DNA of 64,000 bases from Duganella sp. BJB476 (GCF_003416895.1 NZ_QVIO01000001.1:806001-870000), one strand, 5' to 3'. Positions 16,373-25,515 are shown, numbered from the stretch's first letter. The notes: generated by a model from the letters alone, not told the origin. A program made the numbers and translations.

Positions 16373-17311
16373 ATGTCTGTTCCTATTTTCGATGACCGTG
16401 TCGCGGCGGTCCGTTCCTTCAACCGCTTCTTCACGCGCCAGATTGGCGTGCTGCGCGAAGGCCTGCTGCACAGCGAATACACGCTGACCGAGACGCGCGT
16501 GTTGTACGAGCTGGCCCAGCACGGCGACCAGCCGGCGGCGGTGCTGGGCCGCGACCTTGGCCTGGACCGCGGATACCTGAGCCGCATCCTGGCCAAGTTC
16601 GAGAGCGCGGGGCTGGTCTCCAAGGTGCCATCCGCCACCGACGGCCGCTCCAAGCTGCTGCACCTGACGGCGCAGGGCCGCGCCGTCTACGAGCCGCTGG
16701 AGCGCCGCTCCCGCGACGAAATCGGGGACCTGCTGGACCGTTTCGGCGAGGCTGACCAACTACGCATGCTCGATGCGATGCACACCATCCAGCAGCTGCT
16801 GGACGCTGGCAGCGGCCTCAAATACGCCCAGCCTTTCGTGCTGCGGACCTTCCGTCCAGGCGACATGGAGTGGATCACCCGCCGCCACGGCGCGCTGTAC
16901 ACGGCGGAGCAGGGTTGGGACGACACCTTCGAAACGCTGGTCGGCGAGATCTGCGCCGACTTCGCGCAACACTTCGATCCGGCGCAGGAGCAGTGCTGGA
17001 TCGCCGAGATGGCGGGCCAGCCGGTCGGCTCGATAGCGCTGGCGCGCAGCGGCGAGGAGGGTGTGGGCAAGCTGCGACTGCTGCTGGTGGAAGAGCCGGC
17101 GCGCGGCTACGGCCTCGGCTCGCGGCTGGTGGACGAATGCCACCGCTACGCGCGCGCCGCCGGCTACCGCACCATGCGCCTGTGGACCACGGACCAGCAA
17201 AAGGAAGCCCGCCAGATCTACCGCAGCAAGGGTTATGTGCTGGTGGCCGAGGAGCCGGTACACGCCTTCGGCCAAGACATGGTCAACGAAACCTGGGAGC
17301 TGGCGCTCTGA
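16373..17311 (+). CDS. MarR-GNAT fusion: transcription regulator with acetyltransferase domain
   Basis: A 312-residue two-domain protein. Residues ~10-145 form a MarR winged helix (LTETRVLYELAQ, LGLDRGYLSRILAKFESAGLV, DGRSKLLHLTAQG). Residues ~155-310 form a GNAT acetyltransferase with the acetyl-CoA loop EEPARGYGLGSRLVDE and the closing IYRSKGYVLVAEEP. Such fusions are widespread in Proteobacteria and Actinobacteria; the acetylated substrate is generally unknown. ATG 16373 follows GGAGG. A perfect palindrome over its promoter suggests autoregulation. Confidence 0.92.
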   Translation: MSVPIFDDRVAAVRSFNRFFTRQIGVLREGLLHSEYTLTETRVLYELAQHGDQPAAVLGRDLGLDRGYLSRILAKFESAGLVSKVPSATDGRSKLLHLTAQGRAVYEPLERRSRDEIGDLLDRFGEADQLRMLDAMHTIQQLLDAGSGLKYAQPFVLRTFRPGDMEWITRRHGALYTAEQGWDDTFETLVGEICADFAQHFDPAQEQCWIAEMAGQPVGSIALARSGEEGVGKLRLLLVEEPARGYGLGSRLVDECHRYARAAGYRTMRLWTTDQQKEARQIYRSKGYVLVAEEPVHAFGQDMVNETWELAL

Positions 17312-17394
17312 TGACATCAACCAGCTGATTGCCTGAGCGGCCGATTCTCTGGCACTATCCCCAACATGGCAATTTAATCAATCGTGGGGATTCT

Positions 17395-19809
17395 ATGCAA
17401 AAGAACAGGCTGGCGGTGTGGTCCAAGCGTGTCGTAATCGGGTTGGTAGGGTTGATCGTGCTTGCCATCGCGGCGGCCTGGTTGTTTTTACGTGGCAGCC
17501 TGGCGCAGTTGGAGGGCACGGTGCAGGCGGCGGGACTGGAGACCGGCGCCAGCGTGGCGCGCGATGAACACGGCGTGCCGGTCATCAGCGGCGGCAGCCG
17601 GCTGGACGTGGCCTACGCCACCGGTTTCGTCCACGCGCAGGAGCGCTACTTCCAGATGGATTTGCTGCGCCGTGTATCGGCCGGCGAATTGTCCGAACTG
17701 TTCGGCGCGCGCGCACTGCCGTTGGATAAATCCCATCGCCTGCACCGCTTCCGCGCCCGCGCCGAACTGGCGCTGGCGGCCATGCCGACCGCCGACCGCG
17801 CGCTGCTGGACCGCTATGTGGCCGGCGTCAACGCGGGCCTCGATAAGCTGAGCGCCAAGCCATTCGAGTACTCGCTGATCGGCATGCCGCCGCGCGCCTG
17901 GTCCGCAGCCGATTCGCTGCTGGTGATCTGGGCCATGTACTTTGACCTGCAAGGCAGCCAGGAACCGCGCGAACTGGCACGCGGCTGGTTCCGCGACCAT
18001 GCGACCGAAGAACAGCGCGCCTTCCTGGCGCCAGAATCGACGCAATGGGATGCGCCGCTCGACGCCCAAACCATCGCGGCGGCGGACATCGCGATCCCGG
18101 CCGCGCCGCCCGCATGGTGGGGCAAGCCGAAAGAGAGCGGAGAAAAGTCGCACACCGATCCCAAGGTGGCGGGGGCGGAATTCCTCAACACCGTGGGCAG
18201 CAACAACTGGGCCGTGGCCGGCGCCCGCAGCGACACCGGCGGCGCCATCGTGTCGGACGATATGCACCTCGGTATCCAGCTGCCGGCGATCTGGTACCGC
18301 GCGGCCTTGCAGTTCCCCGACGGGAAAGGCGGCCAGCGCCGCGTGGTCGGCGTGACGCTGCCGGGAGCGCCGGTGGTGGTGGTTGGTAGTAACGGCCATG
18401 TGGCCTGGGGTTTCACCAACAGCTATGGCGATTATCTCGACCTGATCGCACTCGACACCGACCCGGCCAAGCCTGGCCAGGTACGCACCCAGGCCGGCTG
18501 GGAGACCCCGGTGCTGCATGAGGAAACGATATTAATCAAAGGCGAACCGGCCACCAAACTGGCCGTGCGCGAAACCAGCCTCGGTCCGATCCGCGAGGCC
18601 ATGGGCCGCAGCTACGCCATCCACTGGGTCGCGCACACGGCGGCCGCCGTCAACGTCAACGCCAAGAACCTGGAACTCGCCGACACGCTGGATCAGGCGC
18701 TGGCGATCGCGCCGACGATGGGCATCCCGGCGCAGAATTTTGTCGGCGGCGATGACAAGGGCAATATCGGCTGGACCATCGCCGGTGCGCTGCCGCGCCG
18801 CGCGCCGGCCGGCGTGGCCGCCACTTATCCGCTGTCGGTGGACGACCAGGCCGGCGTCTGGACCGGCTGGCTCAAGCCGGAGGAATATCCGAAGGTAGTC
18901 AACCCGGCAAGCGGCCAGCTGGCCACCGCCAACAGCCGCCAACTGGCCAACGCCGGCGCGGAACTGCTGGGCGACGGCGGTTTCGATCTCGGCGCGCGCA
19001 CCCACCAGGTACGTGACGACCTGACCGCGCTGGGTCCCAAGACCGATGTGAAAAAAGTCTACGCCATCACGCTGGACGACCGCGCCATCTTCATGAGCGC
19101 CTGGCGTGATCGCGCCATCGCGGCGCTGGACAGCAAGGCCGTCGAAGGCCATCCACAACGCGCCGAAGCGCTGAAGCTGCTGAAGGACAGCTGGACCGGC
19201 AAGGCCAGTGTGGACTCGGTAGGCTACCGCATCACGCGCGCCTACATGTACGCGCTGTACGACATCCTGTTCGAGACCGCCAACGGGGAAATGAAGAAGA
19301 TCGACCCCAAATCCAGCATGGCGGCGGTGACGTCGCGCTGGCCGGTGGTAGTGGCGCGCGTGCTGGACCAGCAGCCGGCCGGCTGGCTGCCGCCGCAGTA
19401 CGCCAGCTGGCAGGCCTTGCAGCTGGAGGCGCTGGATACTGTGATCGCCGACCTGACCAAGGACGGCAAGCCGCTGGCCAGCGCCACCTGGGGCCAACGC
19501 AATACGGCGGCCAGCGCGCATCCGTTCGCGGCGTTGGTGCCGGTGCTGGGCAAATACCTGAAAGTGGCGCCGGACATGCTGTCGGGCGACCAGCACATGC
19601 CGCGCGTGGCTGGGCCGGCCTTCGGCCAGTCGGAGCGGCTGACGGTGTCGCCGGGCCATGAGGAGCAGGGCATCTTCAACATGCCGGGTGGGCAGAGCGG
19701 CCATCCCTTGTCGCCGTACTTCCTGGATGGCCGCAGCGATTGGCTCAGTGGGAGGGACTCGCCGCTGCTGCCGGGACCTGCGGCGCATACGCTGACGTTT
19801 GTGAAGTAG
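17395..19809 (+). CDS. Penicillin acylase family protein (S45 Ntn-hydrolase)
   Basis: An 804-residue precursor with an N-terminal membrane anchor or signal (VVIGLVGLIVLAIAAAWLFL). Members cleave themselves to expose an N-terminal Ser on the beta chain; the expected site is Gly268-Ser269 in NTVGSNNWAVAG. Upstream is the alpha chain with DEHGVPVI and YATGFVHAQERYFQMD, typical of the family. Substrates of S45 enzymes include beta-lactam side chains, acyl-homoserine lactones and other amides; sequence alone does not decide between them. Start at 17395 follows GTGGGGA; an in-frame start at 17329 would precede the membrane segment. Its last 65 bases overlap the acyltransferase gene on the other strand. 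Confidence 0.92.
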   Translation: MQKNRLAVWSKRVVIGLVGLIVLAIAAAWLFLRGSLAQLEGTVQAAGLETGASVARDEHGVPVISGGSRLDVAYATGFVHAQERYFQMDLLRRVSAGELSELFGARALPLDKSHRLHRFRARAELALAAMPTADRALLDRYVAGVNAGLDKLSAKPFEYSLIGMPPRAWSAADSLLVIWAMYFDLQGSQEPRELARGWFRDHATEEQRAFLAPESTQWDAPLDAQTIAAADIAIPAAPPAWWGKPKESGEKSHTDPKVAGAEFLNTVGSNNWAVAGARSDTGGAIVSDDMHLGIQLPAIWYRAALQFPDGKGGQRRVVGVTLPGAPVVVVGSNGHVAWGFTNSYGDYLDLIALDTDPAKPGQVRTQAGWETPVLHEETILIKGEPATKLAVRETSLGPIREAMGRSYAIHWVAHTAAAVNVNAKNLELADTLDQALAIAPTMGIPAQNFVGGDDKGNIGWTIAGALPRRAPAGVAATYPLSVDDQAGVWTGWLKPEEYPKVVNPASGQLATANSRQLANAGAELLGDGGFDLGARTHQVRDDLTALGPKTDVKKVYAITLDDRAIFMSAWRDRAIAALDSKAVEGHPQRAEALKLLKDSWTGKASVDSVGYRITRAYMYALYDILFETANGEMKKIDPKSSMAAVTSRWPVVVARVLDQQPAGWLPPQYASWQALQLEALDTVIADLTKDGKPLASATWGQRNTAASAHPFAALVPVLGKYLKVAPDMLSGDQHMPRVAGPAFGQSERLTVSPGHEEQGIFNMPGGQSGHPLSPYFLDGRSDWLSGRDSPLLPGPAAHTLTFVK

Positions 19810-20965
19810 CGCGACCGAGTCCGAACAGTGGGCGCAGCACGGCGATGCGGCGCACCACCTCGAACACGCCGAAGCTGATGGTGAAGGTCAGCACGACCAG
19901 CACCACGCCTTCGATGCCGGGCGCCAGCTTCACGGGTTTGAGCCAGTGCGCCATGCTGACGATCAGCGTCTGGTGCACGATGTAGACCGGGAACACGGCT
20001 TCGGTCAGGTAGCGGCGCTTGGCGCTGTCGAAGGCCAGGTGGCGATGGCCGAAGCCGCAGATCGCCATGATGGGCGCCCATTGACCGAGGCAGACGATCA
20101 TGCGCAGCAGCGGCTTCAGTTGCGCAATGATGGGCAGGTTGGCCACCGGCTCCGGCATCGCGTTCAGGACCACCACCACCACCCAGCTGAACAGCCACAG
20201 ACCCAGGCTGGTCCAGCGCAGCTTGTCCACATTGGCCCAGAAGCCCTTTTGCAGCGCCAGCATCACGCCCATCGCGAACAGGAAGAAGTAGTGGGCGTGG
20301 TTGTACCAGTCGTTGACCAGCGCGTGGGTTTCGGGGAAGTACTCGACCAGCGCATAGCGGGCGACGAACAGCACCAGCACCGGCAACGCGATGATCTTCC
20401 AGCCGGTCAGCTGGCGGCCCAGCGTGGCGGACCACGAACGCAGGCGTTCGGCGCCGGCCAGCGCTGCCACTCCACCGATCACCATTGTGTAGGCCCACAG
20501 GTAGACCACGAACCACAGATGGTTCCAGGTCGGCAGGTCGAGGCAGCCGCCGTCCTTGCAGAAGCCGTGGTAGCCGCTGACGTACAGGCGCATGAAGTCG
20601 GCGTAGCTGCCGGCGTAGTTGAGCTTTTCGATCACTTCAAAATATGGCTGCGGCGGCACGATCACCAGCATGCCGAACACCAGCGGCACCAGCAGGCGCC
20701 AGCTGCGCTGCTTGAGCAGGGCGCCGACGCGGATTTTCTGCAGCATGAAGGCGGTGGCGACGCCGGAGATCATGAACAGCAGGCCAAGCCGCCATGGCGA
20801 GGACAACATCATCAGCGGTTCGATGGCGTCGCTGGCGTAAGGGCTTTTGACATGCCAGCCCCAAGTTACGTAGTACATGCCGGTGTGGTAGAAGATCAGG
20901 ACGAAGAACGCGAAGATGCGTATCCAGTCGAGGAAGTACAGGCGGTTGTTCTCGGTGGTGTTCAT
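19745..20965 (-). CDS. Acyltransferase-3 family integral membrane protein
   Basis: A 406-residue protein with about ten membrane segments of the Acyl_transf_3 fold that includes MdoC/OpgC and NolL. The first helix carries the motif YFLDWIRIFAFFVLIFYHTG with the conserved His; HLWFVVYL and PVYIVHQTLI are further family marks. Such enzymes O-acylate periplasmic glucans, lipids or exopolysaccharides. The promoter region holds a 12-base direct repeat with a 21-bp period, the arrangement used by LytTR regulators, and a LytTR gene lies 0.65 kb upstream. Its last ~65 bases overlap the penicillin acylase gene tail to tail. Confidence 0.88.
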   Translation of the reverse strand: MNTTENNRLYFLDWIRIFAFFVLIFYHTGMYYVTWGWHVKSPYASDAIEPLMMLSSPWRLGLLFMISGVATAFMLQKIRVGALLKQRSWRLLVPLVFGMLVIVPPQPYFEVIEKLNYAGSYADFMRLYVSGYHGFCKDGGCLDLPTWNHLWFVVYLWAYTMVIGGVAALAGAERLRSWSATLGRQLTGWKIIALPVLVLFVARYALVEYFPETHALVNDWYNHAHYFFLFAMGVMLALQKGFWANVDKLRWTSLGLWLFSWVVVVVLNAMPEPVANLPIIAQLKPLLRMIVCLGQWAPIMAICGFGHRHLAFDSAKRRYLTEAVFPVYIVHQTLIVSMAHWLKPVKLAPGIEGVVLVVLTFTISFGVFEVVRRIAVLRPLFGLGRATSQTSAYAPQVPAAAASPSH

Positions 20966-20991
20966 AGGCTGGCTCCAGGTTGAATGAAGCC

Positions 20992-20997
20992 AGTCTA
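20992..20997 (-). promoter_or_regulatory. Predicted -10 box of the acyltransferase gene
   Basis: On the minus strand this reads TAGACT, 27 bases before the start codon. A -35 at the 17-base distance (21015-21020, GGACGA) is poor, which fits a promoter that needs the adjacent direct-repeat site for activation. Confidence 0.35.
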
Positions 20998-21028
20998 GCG
21001 AGGCCGCTCGGCCGTCGTCCAGCGCGCT

Positions 21029-21061
21029 GGGGCGAACCGGGATGCGGCCGGGGCGAACCGG
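21029..21061. promoter_or_regulatory. Direct repeat of LytTR-site geometry
   Basis: GGGGCGAACCGG occurs at 21029-21040 and again at 21050-21061, a spacing of exactly 21 bp (two helical turns). LytTR regulators bind pairs of direct repeats with this period. The site lies between the VOC gene stop and the acyltransferase start, just upstream of its predicted -35 region. Confidence 0.55.
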
Positions 21062-21074
21062 TTTGTCGGCTTGA

Positions 21075-21575
21075 TTATTGCCCGCCGTAGGCCTTTTTCA
21101 GTGCCGCGAGGTCGATCTTTTTCATGCCCATCAGGGCCGCCATGACGCGCCCGGCCTTCTCGGTATCGGCGTCCATCAGCATGGTCGGCAAGGCCGTCGG
21201 CACGATTTGCCACGACAGGCCGAACTTGTCGGCCAGCCAGCCGCATTGCCTGGCCTCCGGTGCGCCGCCCTCGGACAGCTGGTTCCAGAAATGGTCGATT
21301 TCTTCCTGGCTTTCGCAGTTGACCACGAACGATACCGCCGGCGTGAACTGGAAGGCCGGGCCGCCGTTCAGCAGGGTGAAGTCTTGGCCGTCCAGCTTCA
21401 GGGTGACGATCATCACGCTGCCGGGCGACTGGCCGTGCTGCTCCTGGCCGGCCTCGGTGTAGCGGACGATATTGCAGATTTTGGAATTGCGGAAGATGTT
21501 GACGTAGAACTCGGCCGCTTCCTCGGCTTGCCCCGAGAACCACAGGAAGGGGGTGATCTTCTGGATGCTGTGCAT
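21075..21575 (-). CDS. VOC-superfamily protein, PhnB / 3-demethylubiquinone methyltransferase-like
   Basis: A 166-residue small cytoplasmic protein of the PF06983 group: QKITPFLWFSGQAEEAAEFYVNIF, the internal LNGGPAFQFTPAVSF, CESQEEIDHFWNQLSEGG and CGWLADKFGLSWQIVP are diagnostic. Despite the historical name no methyltransferase activity is expected; the fold is that of glyoxalase-like proteins and the substrate is unknown. Ribosome site AGGAGACAACC precedes the start. It lies downstream of the LytTR pair in the same direction with a 33-base gap. Confidence 0.88.
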   Translation of the reverse strand: MHSIQKITPFLWFSGQAEEAAEFYVNIFRNSKICNIVRYTEAGQEQHGQSPGSVMIVTLKLDGQDFTLLNGGPAFQFTPAVSFVVNCESQEEIDHFWNQLSEGGAPEARQCGWLADKFGLSWQIVPTALPTMLMDADTEKAGRVMAALMGMKKIDLAALKKAYGGQ

Positions 21576-21608
21576 GGTTGTCTCCTGGTCTGGTGAGAGA
21601 CTGACAGG

Positions 21609-22406
21609 TTAACAGGACGGCGGCCGCTCCGGCGCACGGATAGGTGCTTGCAGGCGCTCCATCACTTCGGCCCGGTACTGGCGCGAGCAGGGCACGCGCA
21701 CGCCGCTGCGCAGCACCAGTTCGCCGTCGCCCTTGTCGAGGTGCTGCACGCTGGCGATCCAGTCCAGCTGCACGGCGGCGCGCCGGTGGCAGCGCTGGAA
21801 GCGCGGGCCGAGCTTGTCGACCAGGCCGGCCAGGGTCTGCCGCATCAGCGGCTGGCCGTCGGCGGTGTGCAGCACGACGTAGTTGTCGGCCGTTTCTATC
21901 CACTGAATGTGTTCGACGCGGACGATGCGGGTGCCGCCTCGTTCCGGGATCAGCAACTGGCTGATGTCGGGCAGTGGATGCGATTTGATAGGGGTTGGTT
22001 CTTCGTTAAGCGTTGGCGGCATGGGCTGGACGGTCAGGGCGGCGCGTTGCTGGGCGAGGCGTTCGCGCACGCGCTGGAGGGCGCGTTGCAGGCGCTGCTG
22101 GTCGTAGGGTTTGAGCAGGTAGTCGATGGCGTTGGCGTCGAAGGCGCGGATCGCGTATTCGTCGTAGGCGGTGACGAACACCACCAGCGGCGCCGGCGCC
22201 GGCAGCGAGGCGGCGACTTCCAGGCCGGTGATCTCGGGCATCTGGATGTCGAGCAGCAGCAGGTCGGGCGCGAAGCCGGGCAGGCGTTCCAGCGCCTCGA
22301 CGCCATCGCGGGCTTCGTCGATGGCGCTGATGTCCGGCTCCAGCTCCAGCAGGCGGCGCATCTTGTCGCGCGCCGGGCGCTCGTCGTCGACGATCAGGAC
22401 ACGCAT
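21609..22406 (-). CDS. LytTR-family response regulator
   Basis: A 265-residue response regulator of the LytR/AlgR class. Receiver at residues 1-120 with Asp7-Asp8, phosphoacceptor Asp53 (LLLLDIQMPEITG) and Lys in LLKPYDQQRL; a linker at 120-150; then a LytTR DNA-binding domain (RGGTRIVRVEHIQWIETADNYVVLHT... FQRCHRRAAVQLDWI... LRSGVRVPCSRQY). The start overlaps the kinase gene by 13 bases. The 21-bp-period direct repeat at 21029-21061 is a candidate target. Confidence 0.94.
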   Translation of the reverse strand: MRVLIVDDERPARDKMRRLLELEPDISAIDEARDGVEALERLPGFAPDLLLLDIQMPEITGLEVAASLPAPAPLVVFVTAYDEYAIRAFDANAIDYLLKPYDQQRLQRALQRVRERLAQQRAALTVQPMPPTLNEEPTPIKSHPLPDISQLLIPERGGTRIVRVEHIQWIETADNYVVLHTADGQPLMRQTLAGLVDKLGPRFQRCHRRAAVQLDWIASVQHLDKGDGELVLRSGVRVPCSRQYRAEVMERLQAPIRAPERPPSC

Positions 22407-23470
22407 GGCAATCGCATTTCTGCCCGCACGCCGGCGGGCGACAGCTGGATCAGATCGAAGGAGGCGCCGGCGCCGTACAAGGCCGCCAGCCGTTCGCGCA
22501 GGTTGCGCACGCCGATGCCGCCGTTTGGTCGCGCGTCGCGAGCCGCGTTGGCGGCCGGCAGCATGCCGCCGTCGTCTTCCAATCGCAGCAGCATAACGTC
22601 CTGGTCGCGGCTGGCCGAGATGGTGATGCCGGTGGCCTGGCGGCGCCGTTCGACGGTGTGCTTGAAGATGTTCTCCAGCAGCGGCTGCATGCTCATCACC
22701 GGTACCTGGCAGCCCAGCAGCGCATCGTCGATGCGCCAGTCGATGTGCACGCGGTCGGAAAACCGTTCACTCATCAGCGCCGCGTAGCCGCGCAGCAGAC
22801 GCAGCTCCATCTCCAGTGTGACCTGGTGCTGCTCGCTGACGTCGAGCGTGGCGCGCAGCACGTCGGCCAGCTGGATCAGCATCGCATCGGCGCGCGCCAC
22901 GTCGCTGTGCATCAGCGAGGAGATGGTGTTGAGGGCGTTGAACAGGAAGTGCGGCTGCATCTGCTGGGTAAGCCTCAGCAGCTGGGCTTCGCGCAGCGAG
23001 GCGTTGACCCGCTCGACCCGCAGCTTCTCGTTCTGCATCGCGTGGTAGGACAGCACGCCGAACATGATGGTGGCGAAGATGCTGAAGAACACCGTCATCT
23101 TCACATCTTCGTACATAAAGGTTTGCGGCCACGGCATGTGCTCGTAGGTTTCGCCGGCCAGCGCGTACACGCCGGCGCGGATGCCGAAGGCGATCGGCAC
23201 GAACAGCACCCAGTAGATCGGCAGCCACACCAGCTGGCGCGCGAACCAGCGCAGCGGCTGCGCCAGCAGATGGTCGTACCTGCGCGTGAAATGGCGCTGG
23301 GCCAGCAACAGCAAGGTGCCGGTCAGCGCGGACGAGCTCTCCCACAGGATCGGCTTCCACACACCGTGCTCATGGTCGCGCAGATATTCCTGAACGGCGG
23401 TGACGTTCATCAGCAGCCAGAATAGGATCCAGGCGGCGGCGATGGTGATTTGTGTGCGCTTTGGTAGCAT
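22394..23470 (-). CDS. LytS/YehU-type sensor histidine kinase
   Basis: A 358-residue membrane kinase with about four hydrophobic segments in the first 145 residues, then the His_kinase domain with the phosphorylated His174 in QQMQPHFLFNALNTISS and a short HATPase (MQPLLENIFKHTVER, GGIGVRNLRERLAALYG). It is cognate to the overlapping LytTR regulator. There is no recognisable extracytoplasmic binding domain, so the signal may be membrane-derived. Transcribed as first gene of the kinase-regulator-VOC group. Confidence 0.92.
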   Translation of the reverse strand: MLPKRTQITIAAAWILFWLLMNVTAVQEYLRDHEHGVWKPILWESSSALTGTLLLLAQRHFTRRYDHLLAQPLRWFARQLVWLPIYWVLFVPIAFGIRAGVYALAGETYEHMPWPQTFMYEDVKMTVFFSIFATIMFGVLSYHAMQNEKLRVERVNASLREAQLLRLTQQMQPHFLFNALNTISSLMHSDVARADAMLIQLADVLRATLDVSEQHQVTLEMELRLLRGYAALMSERFSDRVHIDWRIDDALLGCQVPVMSMQPLLENIFKHTVERRRQATGITISASRDQDVMLLRLEDDGGMLPAANAARDARPNGGIGVRNLRERLAALYGAGASFDLIQLSPAGVRAEMRLPCVS

Positions 23471-23518
23471 GGCCCTGATGATTACCGATTCTTATCAATA
23501 CGTCAATGAGATGGGAGA

Positions 23519-25153
23519 CTAGCGGTAGCGCGCTTCCACCAGGTCGATCTCGCGCACCAGTTTGCGCGAAATCTCGTCGGAGATATGGTCGTGCCGCGCC
23601 AGCTCGTAGACGGTGTGCCGCTCCGCCTCCAGCGCCGCCAGCCGCAGTTCCTTCTCGGCGTGGTCGGTCTTGCGCCAGGCGGCGTCGTTGTCGGGGTCGA
23701 CTTCGCGCAGCTTGTGCTGGTAGAAGGCGATGATGCGCGCCGCCGCTTGCGGGTACACCTCGGGGTCGACGCAGGACTCGGCCTCCATCAAGGCGATCTG
23801 CGCCTGCTCGACGGCGGTGATGGCGGCGTTGGCGGCCGCGCGCCGCGCCAGGTCTTCCTCCTGCTGTTCCTCCGGCGACGCCGGGAAGGTCATGCCGGCC
23901 AACAGGCGCGGCAGGCCCAGGCTGGCCGTCAGCAGCGAGATCAGGATCACCGAGCAGGCCAGGAAAATGGTCAGCGCGCGCGCCGGGAAGGGTGTGCCGT
24001 CGGGCATGGCCAGCGGCAGCGTCAGCACGCCCGCCAGCGTGATGGCGCCGCGCGCGCCGGCCAGCGTGGTCGCCAGCAGCAGGCGCGGATTAATCTTGAT
24101 GCGCGGCTGGTTGCGCATCTTCTGCTTGTAGATGGTCAGCCGCAGCGAAGCCCACACCCACAGCATCCGCAGCACCAGCAGGCCGACATTGATGGCCACC
24201 GCGTACACCGCCAGCCACCACGGATTCAAATGGCCGCTCTCCTCGATGGTGGCGCTGGCGCCGCGGAAGATGTCCGGCAGCTGTTCGCCCAGCAGCACGA
24301 ACATGATGCCGTTCAGCGCGAACTGCACCGTGTCCCACACGGCTGAGCGCTGGATGCGTGTATTGGCCAGCGTGTGGCCGCCGAGCTCCGCGTAGCTCAT
24401 GGTGATGCCGGCCGCCACCGCCGCCAGGATGCCGGAAGCGTGCAGGCGTTCCGCCACCAGGTAGGCGCCGAACGGCAGCAGCAGGCTGACCAGGATGGGC
24501 GAGCCGGTCGGTTCGCCGTAGCGGCAGCTCAGCCAGTATTGCGCGCGCGTCACCAGCATGGTCACCGCGACGCCGGCGCCGATGCCGGCCACCACCAGCC
24601 AGATGAAGGTGAGGGTGGCGGTGCTGACCGAAAACGCGCCGGTCAGCGCGGCGGCCACGGCGAAGCGGAAGCACACCAGGCCGGACGCATCGTTCAGCAG
24701 CGATTCGCCCTCCAGGATGTGCATCAGGCGCTTGGGGATGGGCGTGGTGGCGGCGATGGCGCTGACGGCGATCGGATCGGTCGGCGAAATGATGGCGGCC
24801 AGCGCGAAGGCGACCGGCAGCGGCATGGCGGGAATCAGCCAGTGGATCAGGAAGCCGGCGCCGATGACGGTGAAGATCACCAGCCCCAGCGCCAGCTCCA
24901 GGATGGTGCCCTTGTCGCGCAGCAGACCGCTCTTGGGGATGCGCCAGCCGTCCAGGAACAGCAGCGGCGGCAGGAACACCAGGAAGAACAGGTCCGGCTC
25001 CAGGTCGACGCCACGGGTGGACTTGGCGGCGATCAGCGCGCCGAGCGCGATCTGCACCAGCGGTAGTGGCACCGCGCGCGGCAGGAAGCGGGTGAGATAG
25101 GCGCTGGCCACCACCGCCAGTAGCATCACCAGCACGACTTCAATCGAATCCAT
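23519..25153 (-). CDS. CPA1-family Na+/H+ antiporter
   Basis: A 544-residue inner-membrane protein with about twelve helices and a cytoplasmic C-terminal region rich in charged helices (residues ~430-544). ISPTDPIAVSAIAA and EGESLLNDASGLVCFRFA are the ion-binding motifs of NhaP/YjcE-type exchangers. Expected role: sodium or potassium efflux in exchange for protons. Ribosome site AAGGAATGGG. It stands alone, flanked by the kinase gene and the tRNA. Confidence 0.92.
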   Translation of the reverse strand: MDSIEVVLVMLLAVVASAYLTRFLPRAVPLPLVQIALGALIAAKSTRGVDLEPDLFFLVFLPPLLFLDGWRIPKSGLLRDKGTILELALGLVIFTVIGAGFLIHWLIPAMPLPVAFALAAIISPTDPIAVSAIAATTPIPKRLMHILEGESLLNDASGLVCFRFAVAAALTGAFSVSTATLTFIWLVVAGIGAGVAVTMLVTRAQYWLSCRYGEPTGSPILVSLLLPFGAYLVAERLHASGILAAVAAGITMSYAELGGHTLANTRIQRSAVWDTVQFALNGIMFVLLGEQLPDIFRGASATIEESGHLNPWWLAVYAVAINVGLLVLRMLWVWASLRLTIYKQKMRNQPRIKINPRLLLATTLAGARGAITLAGVLTLPLAMPDGTPFPARALTIFLACSVILISLLTASLGLPRLLAGMTFPASPEEQQEEDLARRAAANAAITAVEQAQIALMEAESCVDPEVYPQAAARIIAFYQHKLREVDPDNDAAWRKTDHAEKELRLAALEAERHTVYELARHDHISDEISRKLVREIDLVEARYR

Positions 25154-25267
25154 CCCATTCCTTCATCATTGCGAAATGTTAGCCAGCTTACACCATCGAT
25201 GGTTTTGTAAAAAGTTGAAGCTGAGCACTAGTAATGTCGAGATCTTTCTGTCATAATTTCGTCTTCT

Positions 25268-25343
25268 GCGGGAGTAGCTCAGTTGGTAGAGCGCAACCTT
25301 GCCAAGGTTGAGGTCGAGAGTTCGAGACTCTTCTCCCGCTCCA
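25268..25343 (+). tRNA. tRNA-Gly (GCC)
   Basis: A 76-base cloverleaf: acceptor arms GCGGGAG / CTCCCGC, D loop AGCTCAGTTGGTAGAGC, anticodon stem CAACC/GGTTG around TTGCCAA (anticodon GCC at 25301-25303), T loop GTTCGAG, discriminator T and encoded CCA at 25341-25343. A terminator follows 17 bases after the CCA. Confidence 0.97.
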
Positions 25344-25360
25344 GAATTCAGTAGCACATT

Positions 25361-25389
25361 AAAAGGAAGCCTGCGGGCTTCCTTTTTTT
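25361..25389 (+). terminator. Rho-independent terminator after tRNA-Gly
   Basis: AAAAGGAAGCC pairs with GGCTTCCTTTT around a TGCG tetraloop, followed by a T-run. It separates the tRNA from the CheV gene. Confidence 0.9.
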
Positions 25390-25515
25390 ATGTCCGTGGG
25401 TCTGGCAAACGTTGTATCTCGTGCTGTAAAACAATATCTCTACTCTCAAAGTGTGACGGGGGCAGTGGCAGCCGCTATACTTGCTACGAAGCTACCACCG
25501 ACGGAGACGAAATCT

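Noticed and set aside
25166..25357. 63-codon minus-strand frame over the tRNA-Gly gene
   Set aside because: It is the complement of the tRNA and terminator; tRNA antisense frames of this kind are common false genes.
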